Below, piece by piece: positions 35,803 to 44,611 of a stretch of DNA of 64,000 nt (positions are counted from its first letter, which is position 1; the number at the start of each line of letters is the position of its first letter). The position numbers and the translations under genes are program-made. The notes under the pieces were generated by a model. The model saw only the letters and a list, made by a program, of their open reading frames with translations, had not been told where the DNA came from and did not search any database. The DNA is from Haloimpatiens sp042688525. Its GTDB lineage: Bacteria > Bacillota > Clostridia > Clostridiales > Clostridiaceae. The stretch lies in NCBI RefSeq assembly GCF_042688525.2, contig NZ_JBHWAB010000001.1, forward strand, positions 372,001 to 436,000, in the 5' to 3' direction.

Positions 35803-36534
35803 GTGTTTAAAAATAAAAAGTTGATATCGGCTATATCTGTGATTATGCTGGGAGTTATAATGATTTTAGTTATCAATGTGAAAATATCAAAGGTTATTAA
35901 TGTAGATAAAAAAGTAGAACCTAAAATTATACTAATAGATCCTGGACATGGAGGAATTGATGGAGGAGCAGTTTCTAAAAATGGTACTGTTGAAAAACAT
36001 ATAAATTTGAAAATATCACTAAAGTTGAGAGATGAACTTAATAAAAAAGGTTATAAGACAGTTATGACACGAGAAGAGGATAAAGGTTTATATTCAGATA
36101 AAGGAAGTATTAGAAATAAAAAAGTAGAAGATTTGAATAATAGATGTAAGCTTAAAGAATCGTCAAAATGTGATATGTTTATAAGTATACATTTAAATAA
36201 ATTTCAACAGAGTAAATATTATGGGGCACAGGTATGGTATTCAAAAAATATAGATAGTAAAAAATTAGCAGAAATAACTCAGAAAAATTTAATAGATCAT
36301 TTAAATAATGGTAATACAAGAAAATGTAAACCTGCAAAAGATTTGTATAAAGTATTGAGATGTTACGATAAAATTCCATCTATTTTAATAGAATGTGGAT
36401 TTTTAACAAATCCTCAAGAAGAACAAAAATTAAAATCTTCTAAGTTTCAGGATGATATAGCAAAATCTATAGCAAAATCTATAGAAGAATATTTTAATTT
36501 TCAAGAAAAAATAAGTGATTTGAATGAAGATTAA
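35803..36534 (+). CDS. N-acetylmuramoyl-L-alanine amidase (CwlD-like, Amidase_3)
   Basis: The enzyme should cut the amide bond between muramic acid and the peptide in cell wall. The 243-residue product starts with a hydrophobic anchor/signal segment (about 8-27) and then has the zinc-binding set: His in IDPGHGGIDGG, Glu after KNGTVEKHINLK, His in MFISIHLNKF, and the catalytic Glu in ILIECGFLTN. This is close to CwlD, which makes muramic lactam in spores, but the subgroup is not certain. GTG 35803 or the adjacent GTG 35800 is the start, after AGGAGAG. Confidence 0.88.
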   Translation: MFKNKKLISAISVIMLGVIMILVINVKISKVINVDKKVEPKIILIDPGHGGIDGGAVSKNGTVEKHINLKISLKLRDELNKKGYKTVMTREEDKGLYSDKGSIRNKKVEDLNNRCKLKESSKCDMFISIHLNKFQQSKYYGAQVWYSKNIDSKKLAEITQKNLIDHLNNGNTRKCKPAKDLYKVLRCYDKIPSILIECGFLTNPQEEQKLKSSKFQDDIAKSIAKSIEEYFNFQEKISDLNED

Positions 36535-36639
36535 AAAATTAATGAAATGAATATTATTCTTATGGTACTTGAAATTAAGGTACTGGTAATTAAATTTATA
36601 AAAAAAGTGAATTCTATCTTTATATTGTAGTTAAAAAAA

Positions 36640-36850
36640 TAGATACATGAGATTGATGAAACTAAAATCAAAAATATAGTTGGTATTGATGTAGGTGTGA
36701 ATTTACTGTTGTATAAGTAAACAGTAGAGATAAATTATAAGTATTAGGCATATTAAAAATAAAAGAGCTATTTATATAAAAAGACAGGAAACAATTACAA
36801 AAGGGTTATACCAGATCAGTTAACCTATCGTAGTTACTGTTATAAAGTGA
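36640..36850 (+). pseudogene. Decayed TnpB-type transposon gene fragment
   Basis: A short frame reads KIKNIVGIDVGVNLLLYK, matching the RuvC-I segment of IS200/IS605 TnpB proteins (GIDxGxxNL), then stops. After a frame shift a further stretch reads SIRHIKNKRAIYIKRQETITKG, like the segment that follows RuvC-I. The rest is lost. The hairpin at 36952 may be the right end of the same element. The remainder of 36535-37058 shows no other gene. Confidence 0.5.
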
Positions 36851-36951
36851 TAGATATAAAATATTGTTTCAGTTACAAGTTTTTACTTTAAAACCCATTA
36901 GGATTTAAGTGGTGAGTGATTGACTAGTATTGATAATAATTTTTTTATTAT

Positions 36952-37007
36952 AATTTAAACTTAGCTTTAGGTAGAGTTTTTGCTCTATATGAAGCTAAGT
37001 TTAAATT
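36952..37007. repeat. Long hairpin, relative of the 33723 repeat
   Basis: AATTTAAACTTAGCTT at 36952-36967 has its exact inverse at 36992-37007, with an inner TAGAG/CTCTA stem and a T-rich loop. It resembles the 33723-33772 hairpin base by base through much of its length and follows a TnpB fragment. It also separates that fragment from the converging gene at 37059. Confidence 0.65.
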
Positions 37008-37058
37008 GTTTAAGAGATTAGTGTGTTTTAGAATAGTACACAAATATAGGAGTTAGTA

Positions 37059-37832
37059 TTAATTATAAGCAACAGAGGAATTTTCATTTATTAGTATCCA
37101 CCAGGTACTACCTCGCATTAGAGAAATTGGTTTTCCTTTTTTATCTGTAATTTGTATAGGAGTATCACCTTTTTTGTTCCATTTAATATCAATAACTCTT
37201 CCACCACAAAATAACAGTCCATCTCCGCAGCCAATAGGATTATCCCTATCCATTTCAGGTTTTAAAAATTGGACTAAAACATTAGATACCTGTATTGGTT
37301 TATTTAGCTTTTTGTCTACATCTTCTTTTGTATTTCTGTAATGACAATATTGGCCGTTTTTATATATAAAATTTGAAGATGTAAATTCATCAAAGGATAT
37401 AAATATAGAATTGGCACTTTTTTTATAGTTATTGTTCAAATCTATAATATCAACAAAGTTAAATTTAGGTAGATCTTTTAAAGTATTTTCATTTACTTGA
37501 GAAGATTTATCAAGTTCATTTGAAATATTATCATAGAAGAGTGCTTTGTAGATAATTTTATTATTGGAGTTTATATATTCAAAGATAATATCAGCGTTAC
37601 TTAAACCATCAATGTCATAAGTTTTATTATCTAATTTATAAATTACCTGTATTGAGTTTTTAGGAGGAACCTTCTTGTGAAGGCGCTTACCTGTAAATGG
37701 AGAGATGTTAATATCTATATTAGGAAGTCTATTTAAACTAATGAATTTATAGAAAACAAATACAAGCAAGATACATAATATAGAAAATAGAATAAGTGTT
37801 ATTGTATTTAAAATATGTTTTTTTTTATACAT
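37059..37832 (-). CDS. DUF3048 (YerB-like) membrane-anchored protein
   Basis: The 257-residue product has an N-terminal membrane segment (about 8-28) and then a secreted domain that matches the DUF3048 family: an N-terminal part starting SPFTGKRL and a C-terminal part with VSNVLVQFLKPEMD, GDGLLFCGGRVIDIKW and GSTWWILI. The function of the family is unknown; some members (YerB) are linked to spore or envelope genes. AAAGGGC lies before the ATG. It is transcribed against the flanking genes and appears monocistronic. Confidence 0.82.
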   Translation of the reverse strand: MYKKKHILNTITLILFSILCILLVFVFYKFISLNRLPNIDINISPFTGKRLHKKVPPKNSIQVIYKLDNKTYDIDGLSNADIIFEYINSNNKIIYKALFYDNISNELDKSSQVNENTLKDLPKFNFVDIIDLNNNYKKSANSIFISFDEFTSSNFIYKNGQYCHYRNTKEDVDKKLNKPIQVSNVLVQFLKPEMDRDNPIGCGDGLLFCGGRVIDIKWNKKGDTPIQITDKKGKPISLMRGSTWWILINENSSVAYN

Positions 37833-37943
37833 TTTTTAGCCCTTTCAAAGTATTGGTATATTAAATAAATAGTAAATGAACAAGTCAAATATGCATAAGT
37901 TACTAATAAAAAAATAGTAAAAATTTTATACAAATTTCATAAA

Positions 37944-37972
37944 TTGTATTGCTGTAAATAATATCATATGAT
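37944..37972 (+). promoter_or_regulatory. Promoter of the glutamate-fermentation operon
   Basis: TTGTAT at 37944-37949 and TATGAT at 37967-37972 are 17 bases apart. The -10 lies inside a 20-bp palindrome, a likely operator. Transcription would start near 37979 and run through the regulator and the catabolic genes. Confidence 0.6.
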
Positions 37973-37977
37973 ATTAT
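37958..37977. promoter_or_regulatory. 20-bp perfect palindrome over the -10 element
   Basis: ATAATATCATATGATATTAT reads identically on both strands. It covers the predicted -10 hexamer, so a bound repressor would block RNA polymerase. The adjacent GntR-type regulator is the obvious candidate. Confidence 0.55.
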
Positions 37978-37989
37978 AAAGGTGGTCAA

Positions 37990-38009
37990 TGGATTAGTCC
38001 ATTAATCCA
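37990..38009. promoter_or_regulatory. Inverted repeat in the regulator leader
   Basis: TGGATTA at 37990-37996 and TAATCCA at 38003-38009 are exact inverses 6 bases apart; ATGGA/TCCAT inside it forms an overlapping smaller dyad. It sits between the promoter and the GGGGAGGGG ribosome binding site. It could be a GntR operator or an mRNA hairpin. Confidence 0.5.
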
Positions 38010-38028
38010 AAGTTGGGGAGGGGTAGTC

Positions 38029-39003
38029 ATAGAACTTAAAATAGATAAAAAAAGTGGAGTACCATTATATATACAAGTAAAAAATCAAATAATGGACTTA
38101 ATTAAAAAAGGTCATTTAAAAGTTGGATATAAAATGCCTACTGAGAGGGAATTGGCACAAAAGCTTAGGGTTAGTAGAAATACTATAAGTACATCATATA
38201 ACGAATTAGAGCAAGAAGGAGTTTTAAAATCCTATCAAGGAAAAGGAACTTTTGTAGCAGAAGAAGCAATATCATGGAAAGACCAAAATATAAGAAAAAG
38301 AATAGTTAAATTTGTAGATTTGGGATTAGAAGAAGCATTAGAAATAGGAATAGATCCAGATAGTTTTTTAGAAATAGTAATTCAGAGAGTAAAAGAGAAA
38401 AAAGACATAATGAATAAATTAGTCGCTTCATATGTTGAATGTAATATTGAACAAGCTAGGATGTTTAGTCAACAGTTAAATAAAATAAGTAATATGAATG
38501 TTATTCCTATTACTTTAAATGATTTAAAAAATATGGATAAAGAAACTAAGGAAAAATTAGAAAAAACTCAAGTGATAATAGCTACGTTTAATCATGTTAA
38601 TGAAGTAGTTGAATTAATAAAGGATACAAAAAAAGAAGTTTTAGGAGTTGCTATTAATCCTAATATAGAAACTATTGTTAAAATAGCTAGATATACTGAT
38701 GGTACAAAATTTGGATTTGTATGTATATCTGAAGAATTTATGTTTAAAGTAAAAGGTGCTTTAGAAGGAGCAGGATTGGGGAATATCATAGATATACAAT
38801 ATTCTAACAGCAAGGATAAGGAAGAATTAGCTAAGTTAATAGATAAAAGTGATGTAATGATAGTTTCACCAGGGAGATATAAAGAGATTAAAGAATTAAA
38901 TAAAGATAATAAAGATATAATTGAATTTTTATATGACTTAGATAATGATTCTGTAAAAGCATTAAAATCAAAGATAATTGAATTTAAGAATAAAAATATT
39001 TAA
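38029..39003 (+). CDS. GntR-family transcription regulator, apparent ATA start
   Basis: The product has the GntR winged helix at the N-terminus (GVPLYIQVKNQIMDLIKKG, then MPTERELAQKLRVSRNTIS, then GVLKSYQGKGTFV), followed by about 230 residues of an effector domain I do not recognise. The first ATG (38092) would cut off the first helix. The conserved reading starts at ATA 38029 (ELKIDKKSGVPLYIQ), 7 bases after GGAGG at 38017-38021; no ATG, GTG or TTG fits upstream in this frame. With that start it has 324 residues. It probably controls the glm-mal-cit operon that follows. Confidence 0.85.
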   Translation: MELKIDKKSGVPLYIQVKNQIMDLIKKGHLKVGYKMPTERELAQKLRVSRNTISTSYNELEQEGVLKSYQGKGTFVAEEAISWKDQNIRKRIVKFVDLGLEEALEIGIDPDSFLEIVIQRVKEKKDIMNKLVASYVECNIEQARMFSQQLNKISNMNVIPITLNDLKNMDKETKEKLEKTQVIIATFNHVNEVVELIKDTKKEVLGVAINPNIETIVKIARYTDGTKFGFVCISEEFMFKVKGALEGAGLGNIIDIQYSNSKDKEELAKLIDKSDVMIVSPGRYKEIKELNKDNKDIIEFLYDLDNDSVKALKSKIIEFKNKNI

Positions 39004-39024
39004 TTTAGGGGAGGCATTTGGAAA

Positions 39025-39435
39025 ATGGAAAAGAAAACAGTTGTTATTGGGGTAATTGGATCAGATTGTCATGCTGTAGGTAATAAAATTATTGATTATG
39101 CCTTAACAGAGGCTGGATTTAATGTAATAAATGTAGGAGTTTTATCACCTCAAGAAGATTTCATAAATGCAGCTGTAGAAACTAGTGCTGATGCTATATT
39201 AGTTTCTTCACTTTATGGACACGGTGAAATCGATTGCAGAGGATTAAGAGAAAAATGTGATGAAGCAGGTTTAGATGGAATTAGGTTATATGTTGGTGGA
39301 AATATAGTAGTTGGAAAACAAGATTGGGATAAGGTTGAACAAAGATTTAAAGCCATGGGATTTAATAGAGTATATCCACCTGGAACAGATATTGAGATTA
39401 CAATAGGAGATATCGAAAAAGATTTACTTAACTAA
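39025..39435 (+). CDS. glmS: Glutamate mutase small subunit (sigma, B12-binding)
   Basis: With GlmE it converts L-glutamate to (2S,3S)-3-methylaspartate using adenosylcobalamin. The 136-residue product shows the base-off cobalamin motif D-x-H-x-x-G at Asp14, His16 and Gly19, and the conserved VSSLYGHGEIDCRGLREKC and LYVGGNIVVGK segments. GGGGAGG lies upstream of the ATG. It is the first structural gene of the operon. Confidence 0.96.
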   Translation: MEKKTVVIGVIGSDCHAVGNKIIDYALTEAGFNVINVGVLSPQEDFINAAVETSADAILVSSLYGHGEIDCRGLREKCDEAGLDGIRLYVGGNIVVGKQDWDKVEQRFKAMGFNRVYPPGTDIEITIGDIEKDLLN

Positions 39436-39482
39436 TATTTAAAACTTTTAAGGAATACTGTTAAATGATAGGAGTGGTAAAA

Positions 39483-40877
39483 GTGGATGCATATTTACTT
39501 TTGGATTTTGGAAGTACGTATACTAAGTTAACTGCAGTTGATATAGAGAATGAAGAAATATTAGCCACTGCAAAGGATATTACCACAATTGAAAACGATA
39601 TCATGATTGGATTTAATAAAGCATATGAGCAGTTAATGGAAAACTTAGAGGGTAAAAAGGTAAACTTTATAAAAAAACTTGCTTGTTCTTCAGCAGCAGG
39701 TGGACTTAAAATGGTGGCTATTGGTTTAGTACCAGATCTTACAGCTGAGGCAGCCAAAAGAGCTGCTCTTGGTGCAGGTGCTAGAGTTTTAAAAGCATAT
39801 AGTTATGAGTTAACTAATAGGGAAATAGAAGAGATTAAAAATTCTAAACTAGATATTGTATTGCTAGCTGGAGGAACTGATGGAGGAAATAAAGACTGTA
39901 TAATACATAATGCTAAAATGATTGCAAAAAGTGGCATAAAGCTTCCAGTCGTAGTTGCAGGAAACAAAGTAGCAAATGATGAAATAGAACAAATATTTAA
40001 AGAAACTGGAATTTATTATAGGATTACTGAAAATGTTATGCCTAAGTTAAACGTTTTAAATGTGGAACCTTCAAGAGAACAGATAAGACAAATATTTATG
40101 AAAAGGATAGTTGAAGCTAAGGGATTAAGTAATGCAGAAAATTATATAAGTGGTATATTAATGCCCACACCTGCAGCTGTACTTAAAGCTGCTAGGGCTT
40201 TAAGTGAAGGTAGTGATGAAGAAGAGGGAATAGGAGATTTGGTAGTTATTGATATAGGAGGTGCAACAACAGATGTACATTCTATAGCTGAAGGAACTCC
40301 AAGTAAACCAGGTGTAACAATGAAAGGATTAGAAGAGCCTTTTGCAAAGAGGACTGTAGAAGGTGACTTAGGAATGAGATATTCAGCAATATCACTTTGG
40401 GAAGCATCAGGTACTAGAAAGATAAGAAAATATTTAAATGATAAGGATAGAAAAATTGATGTTGAAGGTAATTGTAAATTAAGAGCTGAAAATATAAGAA
40501 TGGTTCCTAAAACAGAAGATGAAATAAAATTTGATGAGGCTATGGGAAAAGTTGCTACTAATATGGCAATGGAAAGACATGTAGGAATTGTAGAAAGTGT
40601 TTATAGTCCATGTGGTGTAATTTTTACACAGATTGGTAAAGATCTAATGGAAACTAAATATGTTATAGGTACAGGAGGAATACTTGTACATAGTAAAAAT
40701 CCTGGTGGAATTTTAAAAGCAGGAGCATTTAGTATGGAAAATCCTCAATCATTGAAACCTAAGAATCCAAAATTTTTATTAGATAAGACATATATATTAT
40801 CTGCAATGGGACTGTTAGCTGAAGAGAATCCGGATATGGCAGTTCGAATAATGAAAAAATATTTAGTAGAAGTATAA
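39483..40877 (+). CDS. glmL: GlmL/MutL, actin-like ATPase of the glutamate mutase operon
   Basis: Proteins of this type lie between glmS and glmE in all classic operons and are thought to protect or reactivate the B12 enzyme. The 464-residue product has the actin-fold phosphate loops LLDFGSTYTKL near the start and VVIDIGGATTDVHS in the middle. I choose GTG 39483 because ATAGGAGTGG at 39468-39477 is the ribosome binding site; ATG 39465 lies before it. The reactivation role is inferred from context and fold. Confidence 0.92.
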   Translation: MDAYLLLDFGSTYTKLTAVDIENEEILATAKDITTIENDIMIGFNKAYEQLMENLEGKKVNFIKKLACSSAAGGLKMVAIGLVPDLTAEAAKRAALGAGARVLKAYSYELTNREIEEIKNSKLDIVLLAGGTDGGNKDCIIHNAKMIAKSGIKLPVVVAGNKVANDEIEQIFKETGIYYRITENVMPKLNVLNVEPSREQIRQIFMKRIVEAKGLSNAENYISGILMPTPAAVLKAARALSEGSDEEEGIGDLVVIDIGGATTDVHSIAEGTPSKPGVTMKGLEEPFAKRTVEGDLGMRYSAISLWEASGTRKIRKYLNDKDRKIDVEGNCKLRAENIRMVPKTEDEIKFDEAMGKVATNMAMERHVGIVESVYSPCGVIFTQIGKDLMETKYVIGTGGILVHSKNPGGILKAGAFSMENPQSLKPKNPKFLLDKTYILSAMGLLAEENPDMAVRIMKKYLVEV

Positions 40878-40896
40878 TATGTGGGGGGAGTAAAGC

Positions 40897-42354
40897 ATGC
40901 AAATTAAAAATAAAAAATGGACAGAAGAAAAATTTTTTGAAATGAGAAAAGAGGTATTAAATCAGTGGCCAACAGGTAAAGAAGTAAATTTACAAGAAGC
41001 TATTGATTATTTGAAAAAAGTACCAGAACATAAGAATTTTGCAATAAAGATGAATAAAGCTAAAGAGCAAGGGATTACACTTGCACAACCAAGAGCAGGT
41101 GTTGCATTAATAGATCAACATGTAATACTACTAAAACATCTTCAAGATGAAGGAGGAGCAGATTTACTTCCATCAACAATAGATAGTTATACAAGACAAA
41201 ATAGATATGATGAATGTGAAGTTGGAATAAAAGAAAGTAGAAAAGCAGGAAGATCACTATTAAATGGTTTCCCAGGAGTTAATCATGGTGTTAGAGGATG
41301 TAGAAGGGTATTAGAATCTGTAAATTTACCAGTTGAAGCAAGACATGGTACACCAGATTCTAGGTTATTAGCAGAAATAATTCATGCTGGTGGATGGACT
41401 TCAAATGAAGGTGGTGGAATATCTTATAATATTCCATATGCTAAGAATGTTCCAATAGATAGATCTATAAGAGATTGGCAGTATTGTGATAGACTAGTTG
41501 GTTTTTATGAAGAACAAGGAATATCAATTAATAGGGAACCGTTTGGTCCATTAACAGGAACATTAGTACCTCCAAGTACTTCAAATACAGTAGCTATTAT
41601 AGAAGCACTACTTGCAGCAGAACAAGGAGTTAAAAATATAACAGTTGGATATGGACAATGTGGTAACTTAGTTCAAGACGTTGCAGCAATTAGAGCTTTA
41701 GAAGAACAAGTTCAAGAATATATGAACAAATATGGATATAAAGATGTATATATAACAACAGTATTCCATCAATGGATGGGTGGATTTCCACAAGATGAAG
41801 CTAAAGCATTTGGTGTTATATCTACAGGAGCAGCAACAGCAGCACTTGCAGGGGCAACTAAAGTAATAGTTAAAACACCACATGAAGCAATTGGAGTTCC
41901 AACAAAAGAAGCTAATGCTCAAGGTATAAGAGCTACAAAAATGGCATTGAATTTATTAAAAGGTCAAAGATTACCAATGTCAAAAGAATTAAAAGCAGAG
42001 ATAGAATTAATAAAAGCAGAAACAAAATGTATGATGGAAAAGACATTTGAATTAGGTAATGGAGACTTAGCTGTAGGAGCTGTAAAAGCATTTGATGTAG
42101 GTGTAGTTGATATACCATTTGCTCCAAGTAAATATAATAAAGGAAAAATGATGCCTGCTAGAGATAATAATGGTGCTGTAAGATATTTAAGTTATGGTAA
42201 TTTACCATTTACAGAAGATATTAAAGAGATAAATAGAAGAAAATTAGAAGCAAGAGCTAAATACGAAGGAAGACCTGTAAGCTTTAAGATGACAGTTGAT
42301 GATATTTTCGCTGTAAGTAGAGGCGTACTTGTAGGAAGACCTAATAAAAAATAA
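40897..42354 (+). CDS. glmE: Glutamate mutase large subunit (epsilon)
   Basis: This is the catalytic TIM-barrel subunit that binds glutamate and, with GlmS, adenosylcobalamin. The 485-residue product matches the known clostridial subunits closely: QPRAGVALIDQHV, LPSTIDSYTRQNRYDE, RHGTPDSRLLAEIIHAGGWTSNEGGGISYN and TTVFHQWMGGFPQDEAKAFG. The three arginines and the glutamate that hold the substrate lie in these blocks. GGGGGGAG precedes the ATG. Confidence 0.97.
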   Translation: MQIKNKKWTEEKFFEMRKEVLNQWPTGKEVNLQEAIDYLKKVPEHKNFAIKMNKAKEQGITLAQPRAGVALIDQHVILLKHLQDEGGADLLPSTIDSYTRQNRYDECEVGIKESRKAGRSLLNGFPGVNHGVRGCRRVLESVNLPVEARHGTPDSRLLAEIIHAGGWTSNEGGGISYNIPYAKNVPIDRSIRDWQYCDRLVGFYEEQGISINREPFGPLTGTLVPPSTSNTVAIIEALLAAEQGVKNITVGYGQCGNLVQDVAAIRALEEQVQEYMNKYGYKDVYITTVFHQWMGGFPQDEAKAFGVISTGAATAALAGATKVIVKTPHEAIGVPTKEANAQGIRATKMALNLLKGQRLPMSKELKAEIELIKAETKCMMEKTFELGNGDLAVGAVKAFDVGVVDIPFAPSKYNKGKMMPARDNNGAVRYLSYGNLPFTEDIKEINRRKLEARAKYEGRPVSFKMTVDDIFAVSRGVLVGRPNKK

Positions 42355-42424
42355 GATGATGTAGGGAGATATTTAAATTTATATATAAAATAATAAAAAC
42401 TTATAGAGGGAAAGGTGAAAAACT

Positions 42425-43666
42425 ATGAAAATTATTGATGTTGTATGTTCAGCAGGTAAAACAGGATTTTATTTTGATGACCAAAGAGCTATAAAGAAAG
42501 GTGCTAAACATGATGGATTTACTTATGTTGGAGAACCAGTAACAGATGGTTTTAAAGCAGTAAGACAAGCAGGAGAATCAATTTCAGTTATGATGATTCT
42601 TGAAGATGGACAAGTTGCATATGGTGATTGTGCAGCAGTTCAATATTCAGGAGCAGGTGGAAGAGACCCATTATTTTTAGCAGAAGATTTTATTCCAGTT
42701 ATAGAAAAACAAATAGCTCCAAAGTTAATAGGAAGAGAATTAAATAATTTTAAAGAACTAGCAGAAGAATTTGATAAAATGCAAGTTAATGGTAAAAGAT
42801 TACATACTGCTATAAGATACGGAATAACTCAAGCTTTACTTGATGCTGTTGCAAAATCAAAAAAAGTTACAATGGCTGAAGTTGTAAGAGATGAATATAA
42901 AACTGGAGTAGACATAAAGAGAATTCCAATATTTACTCAATCAGGTGATGATAGATATGACAATTCTGATAAGATGATAATAAAGGGTGCTGAAGTAATG
43001 CCACATGCACTTATAAATAACGTTAAAGAAAAGTTAGGCGAAGATGGAGAAAAATTATGTAAATATGTAAAATGGTTAAGTAATAGAGTTCTTGAATTAA
43101 GAACTGATGAAAGTTATTCTCCAGTATTCCATGTTGATGTATATGGAACTATAGGTGTTGCATTTGATTACGATACAAAGAAAATGGCAGATTATTTAGA
43201 GAAATTAGGAGAAGCTGCAAAACCATTTAAATTAAGAATTGAAGGACCAATGGATGTTGAAGAAAGACAAAAACAAATGGAATCATTAAGAGATTTAACA
43301 GCAGAACTAGATAGAAGAGGAGTAAACGTTGAATTAGTTGCAGATGAATGGTGTAACACATTCGAAGATGTTAAATTCTTTGCAGATAATAAAGCAGGAC
43401 ATATGCTTCAAATAAAAACACCAGACCTTGGTGGAGTTAATAATATAATTGAATCTATATTATATTGCAAGAGAAAAGGTGTAGGAGCTTATTGTGGAGG
43501 AACTTGTAATGAAACTAATAGATCAGCAGAAGTTACAACTAATATAGCAATAGCTTGTGGAGCAGACCAATGCCTTGCTAAACCTGGAATGGGTGTTGAT
43601 GAAGGTTACATGATCGTTAATAATGAAATGAATAGAGTAATTGCTCTTACTAATAGAAGAAAATAA
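42425..43666 (+). CDS. mal: Methylaspartate ammonia-lyase
   Basis: The enzyme removes ammonia from 3-methylaspartate to give mesaconate. At 413 residues it is the same length as the C. tetanomorphum enzyme, and numbering agrees: His194, Asp238 (metal ligand), Gln329, Lys331 (catalytic base, in QIKTPDLGG) and Cys361 (GGTCNETNRS). It belongs to the enolase superfamily. AGGGAAAGGTG precedes the ATG. A hairpin, not a clear terminator, separates it from the next genes. Confidence 0.97.
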   Translation: MKIIDVVCSAGKTGFYFDDQRAIKKGAKHDGFTYVGEPVTDGFKAVRQAGESISVMMILEDGQVAYGDCAAVQYSGAGGRDPLFLAEDFIPVIEKQIAPKLIGRELNNFKELAEEFDKMQVNGKRLHTAIRYGITQALLDAVAKSKKVTMAEVVRDEYKTGVDIKRIPIFTQSGDDRYDNSDKMIIKGAEVMPHALINNVKEKLGEDGEKLCKYVKWLSNRVLELRTDESYSPVFHVDVYGTIGVAFDYDTKKMADYLEKLGEAAKPFKLRIEGPMDVEERQKQMESLRDLTAELDRRGVNVELVADEWCNTFEDVKFFADNKAGHMLQIKTPDLGGVNNIIESILYCKRKGVGAYCGGTCNETNRSAEVTTNIAIACGADQCLAKPGMGVDEGYMIVNNEMNRVIALTNRRK

Positions 43667-43684
43667 AAAACATGTATGTGGTTA

Positions 43685-43717
43685 CTTAAAAGGCGGTTTG
43701 TAAAACTGCCTTTTAAG
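43685..43717 (+). other. 15-bp stem-loop between mal and the mesaconase genes
   Basis: CTTAAAAGGC-G-GTTT at 43685-43699 pairs with AAAC-T-GCCTTTTAAG at 43703-43717, one G-U pair, with weak outer pairing of the flanking ATGTATG and CATATGT. No T run follows. It could stabilise the upstream mRNA half or cause partial termination. Confidence 0.5.
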
Positions 43718-43749
43718 CATATGTAGTAGGATGAATAGGAGGGATTTAT

Positions 43750-44592
43750 ATGCGTGAAATAAATGTAAATGATATAACAAAAGCAGTAAGTAAGATGTGT
43801 ATTGATGCTAATTATTATCTTAATGATGATATAAAAAATAGACTTAATGAAGTAAGAAAAGAAGAAAATTGGGATATTGCAAAGGGAATATTGGATAAAA
43901 TAATTGTAAATTCAGAAATTGCTAGAGATGAAAAAATGCCAATGTGTCAAGATACAGGGATGGCTTGTGTGTTTGTAGAAATTGGGCAAGATGTTCACAT
44001 AATAGGGGGAAGTTTAGAGGAAGCTATAAATAAAGGTGTAGCAGAAGGATATATATCAGGTTATTTAAGAAAATCTGTTGTTAATGACCCATTAGATAGA
44101 GTTAATACTAAAGATAATACACCAGCAGTTATTTATTACAATATTGTTTCTGGTGATAAGTTAAAAATAACAGTTGCACCAAAAGGGTTTGGTTCAGAAA
44201 ATATGAGTCAGATAAAAATGCTAAAACCTGCAGATGGAATTGAAGGGGTTAAAGAATTTATTTTAAAAGTTGTTAAAGAAGCTGGACCTAATCCATGTCC
44301 ACCAACGGTTATAGGAATTGGTATAGGAGGTACTTTTGATAGAGCTGCAAACCTTGCTAAAAAAGCTTTAATAAGACCTATAACGCAAAGAAGCTCAAAA
44401 AAATTCTATGCTGATTTAGAGCAAGAATTATTGGAAAAAATAAATGAATTAGGTATTGGACCACAAGGATTTGGAGGAAAAACTACAACATTAGCTGTAA
44501 ATATTGAAACTTATCCAACACACATAGCAGGACTTCCTGTAGCAGTTAATATTAATTGTCATGCTACAAGACATGCTGAAGTTGAACTTTAG
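43750..44592 (+). CDS. Class I fumarase-type hydratase, alpha subunit (probable mesaconase)
   Basis: With the beta subunit downstream it should bind a [4Fe-4S] cluster and hydrate mesaconate to (S)-citramalate. The 280-residue product has the three cluster cysteines at 66 (MPMCQDTG), 183 (GPNPCPPT) and 270 (NINCHATRH). Sequence alone cannot separate mesaconase, fumarase and tartrate dehydratase; position between mal and citramalate lyase supports mesaconase. AGGAGGGA precedes the ATG. Confidence 0.88.
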   Translation: MREINVNDITKAVSKMCIDANYYLNDDIKNRLNEVRKEENWDIAKGILDKIIVNSEIARDEKMPMCQDTGMACVFVEIGQDVHIIGGSLEEAINKGVAEGYISGYLRKSVVNDPLDRVNTKDNTPAVIYYNIVSGDKLKITVAPKGFGSENMSQIKMLKPADGIEGVKEFILKVVKEAGPNPCPPTVIGIGIGGTFDRAANLAKKALIRPITQRSSKKFYADLEQELLEKINELGIGPQGFGGKTTTLAVNIETYPTHIAGLPVAVNINCHATRHAEVEL

Positions 44593-44611
44593 GGCGAAGG
44601 GGGATTTTAAA

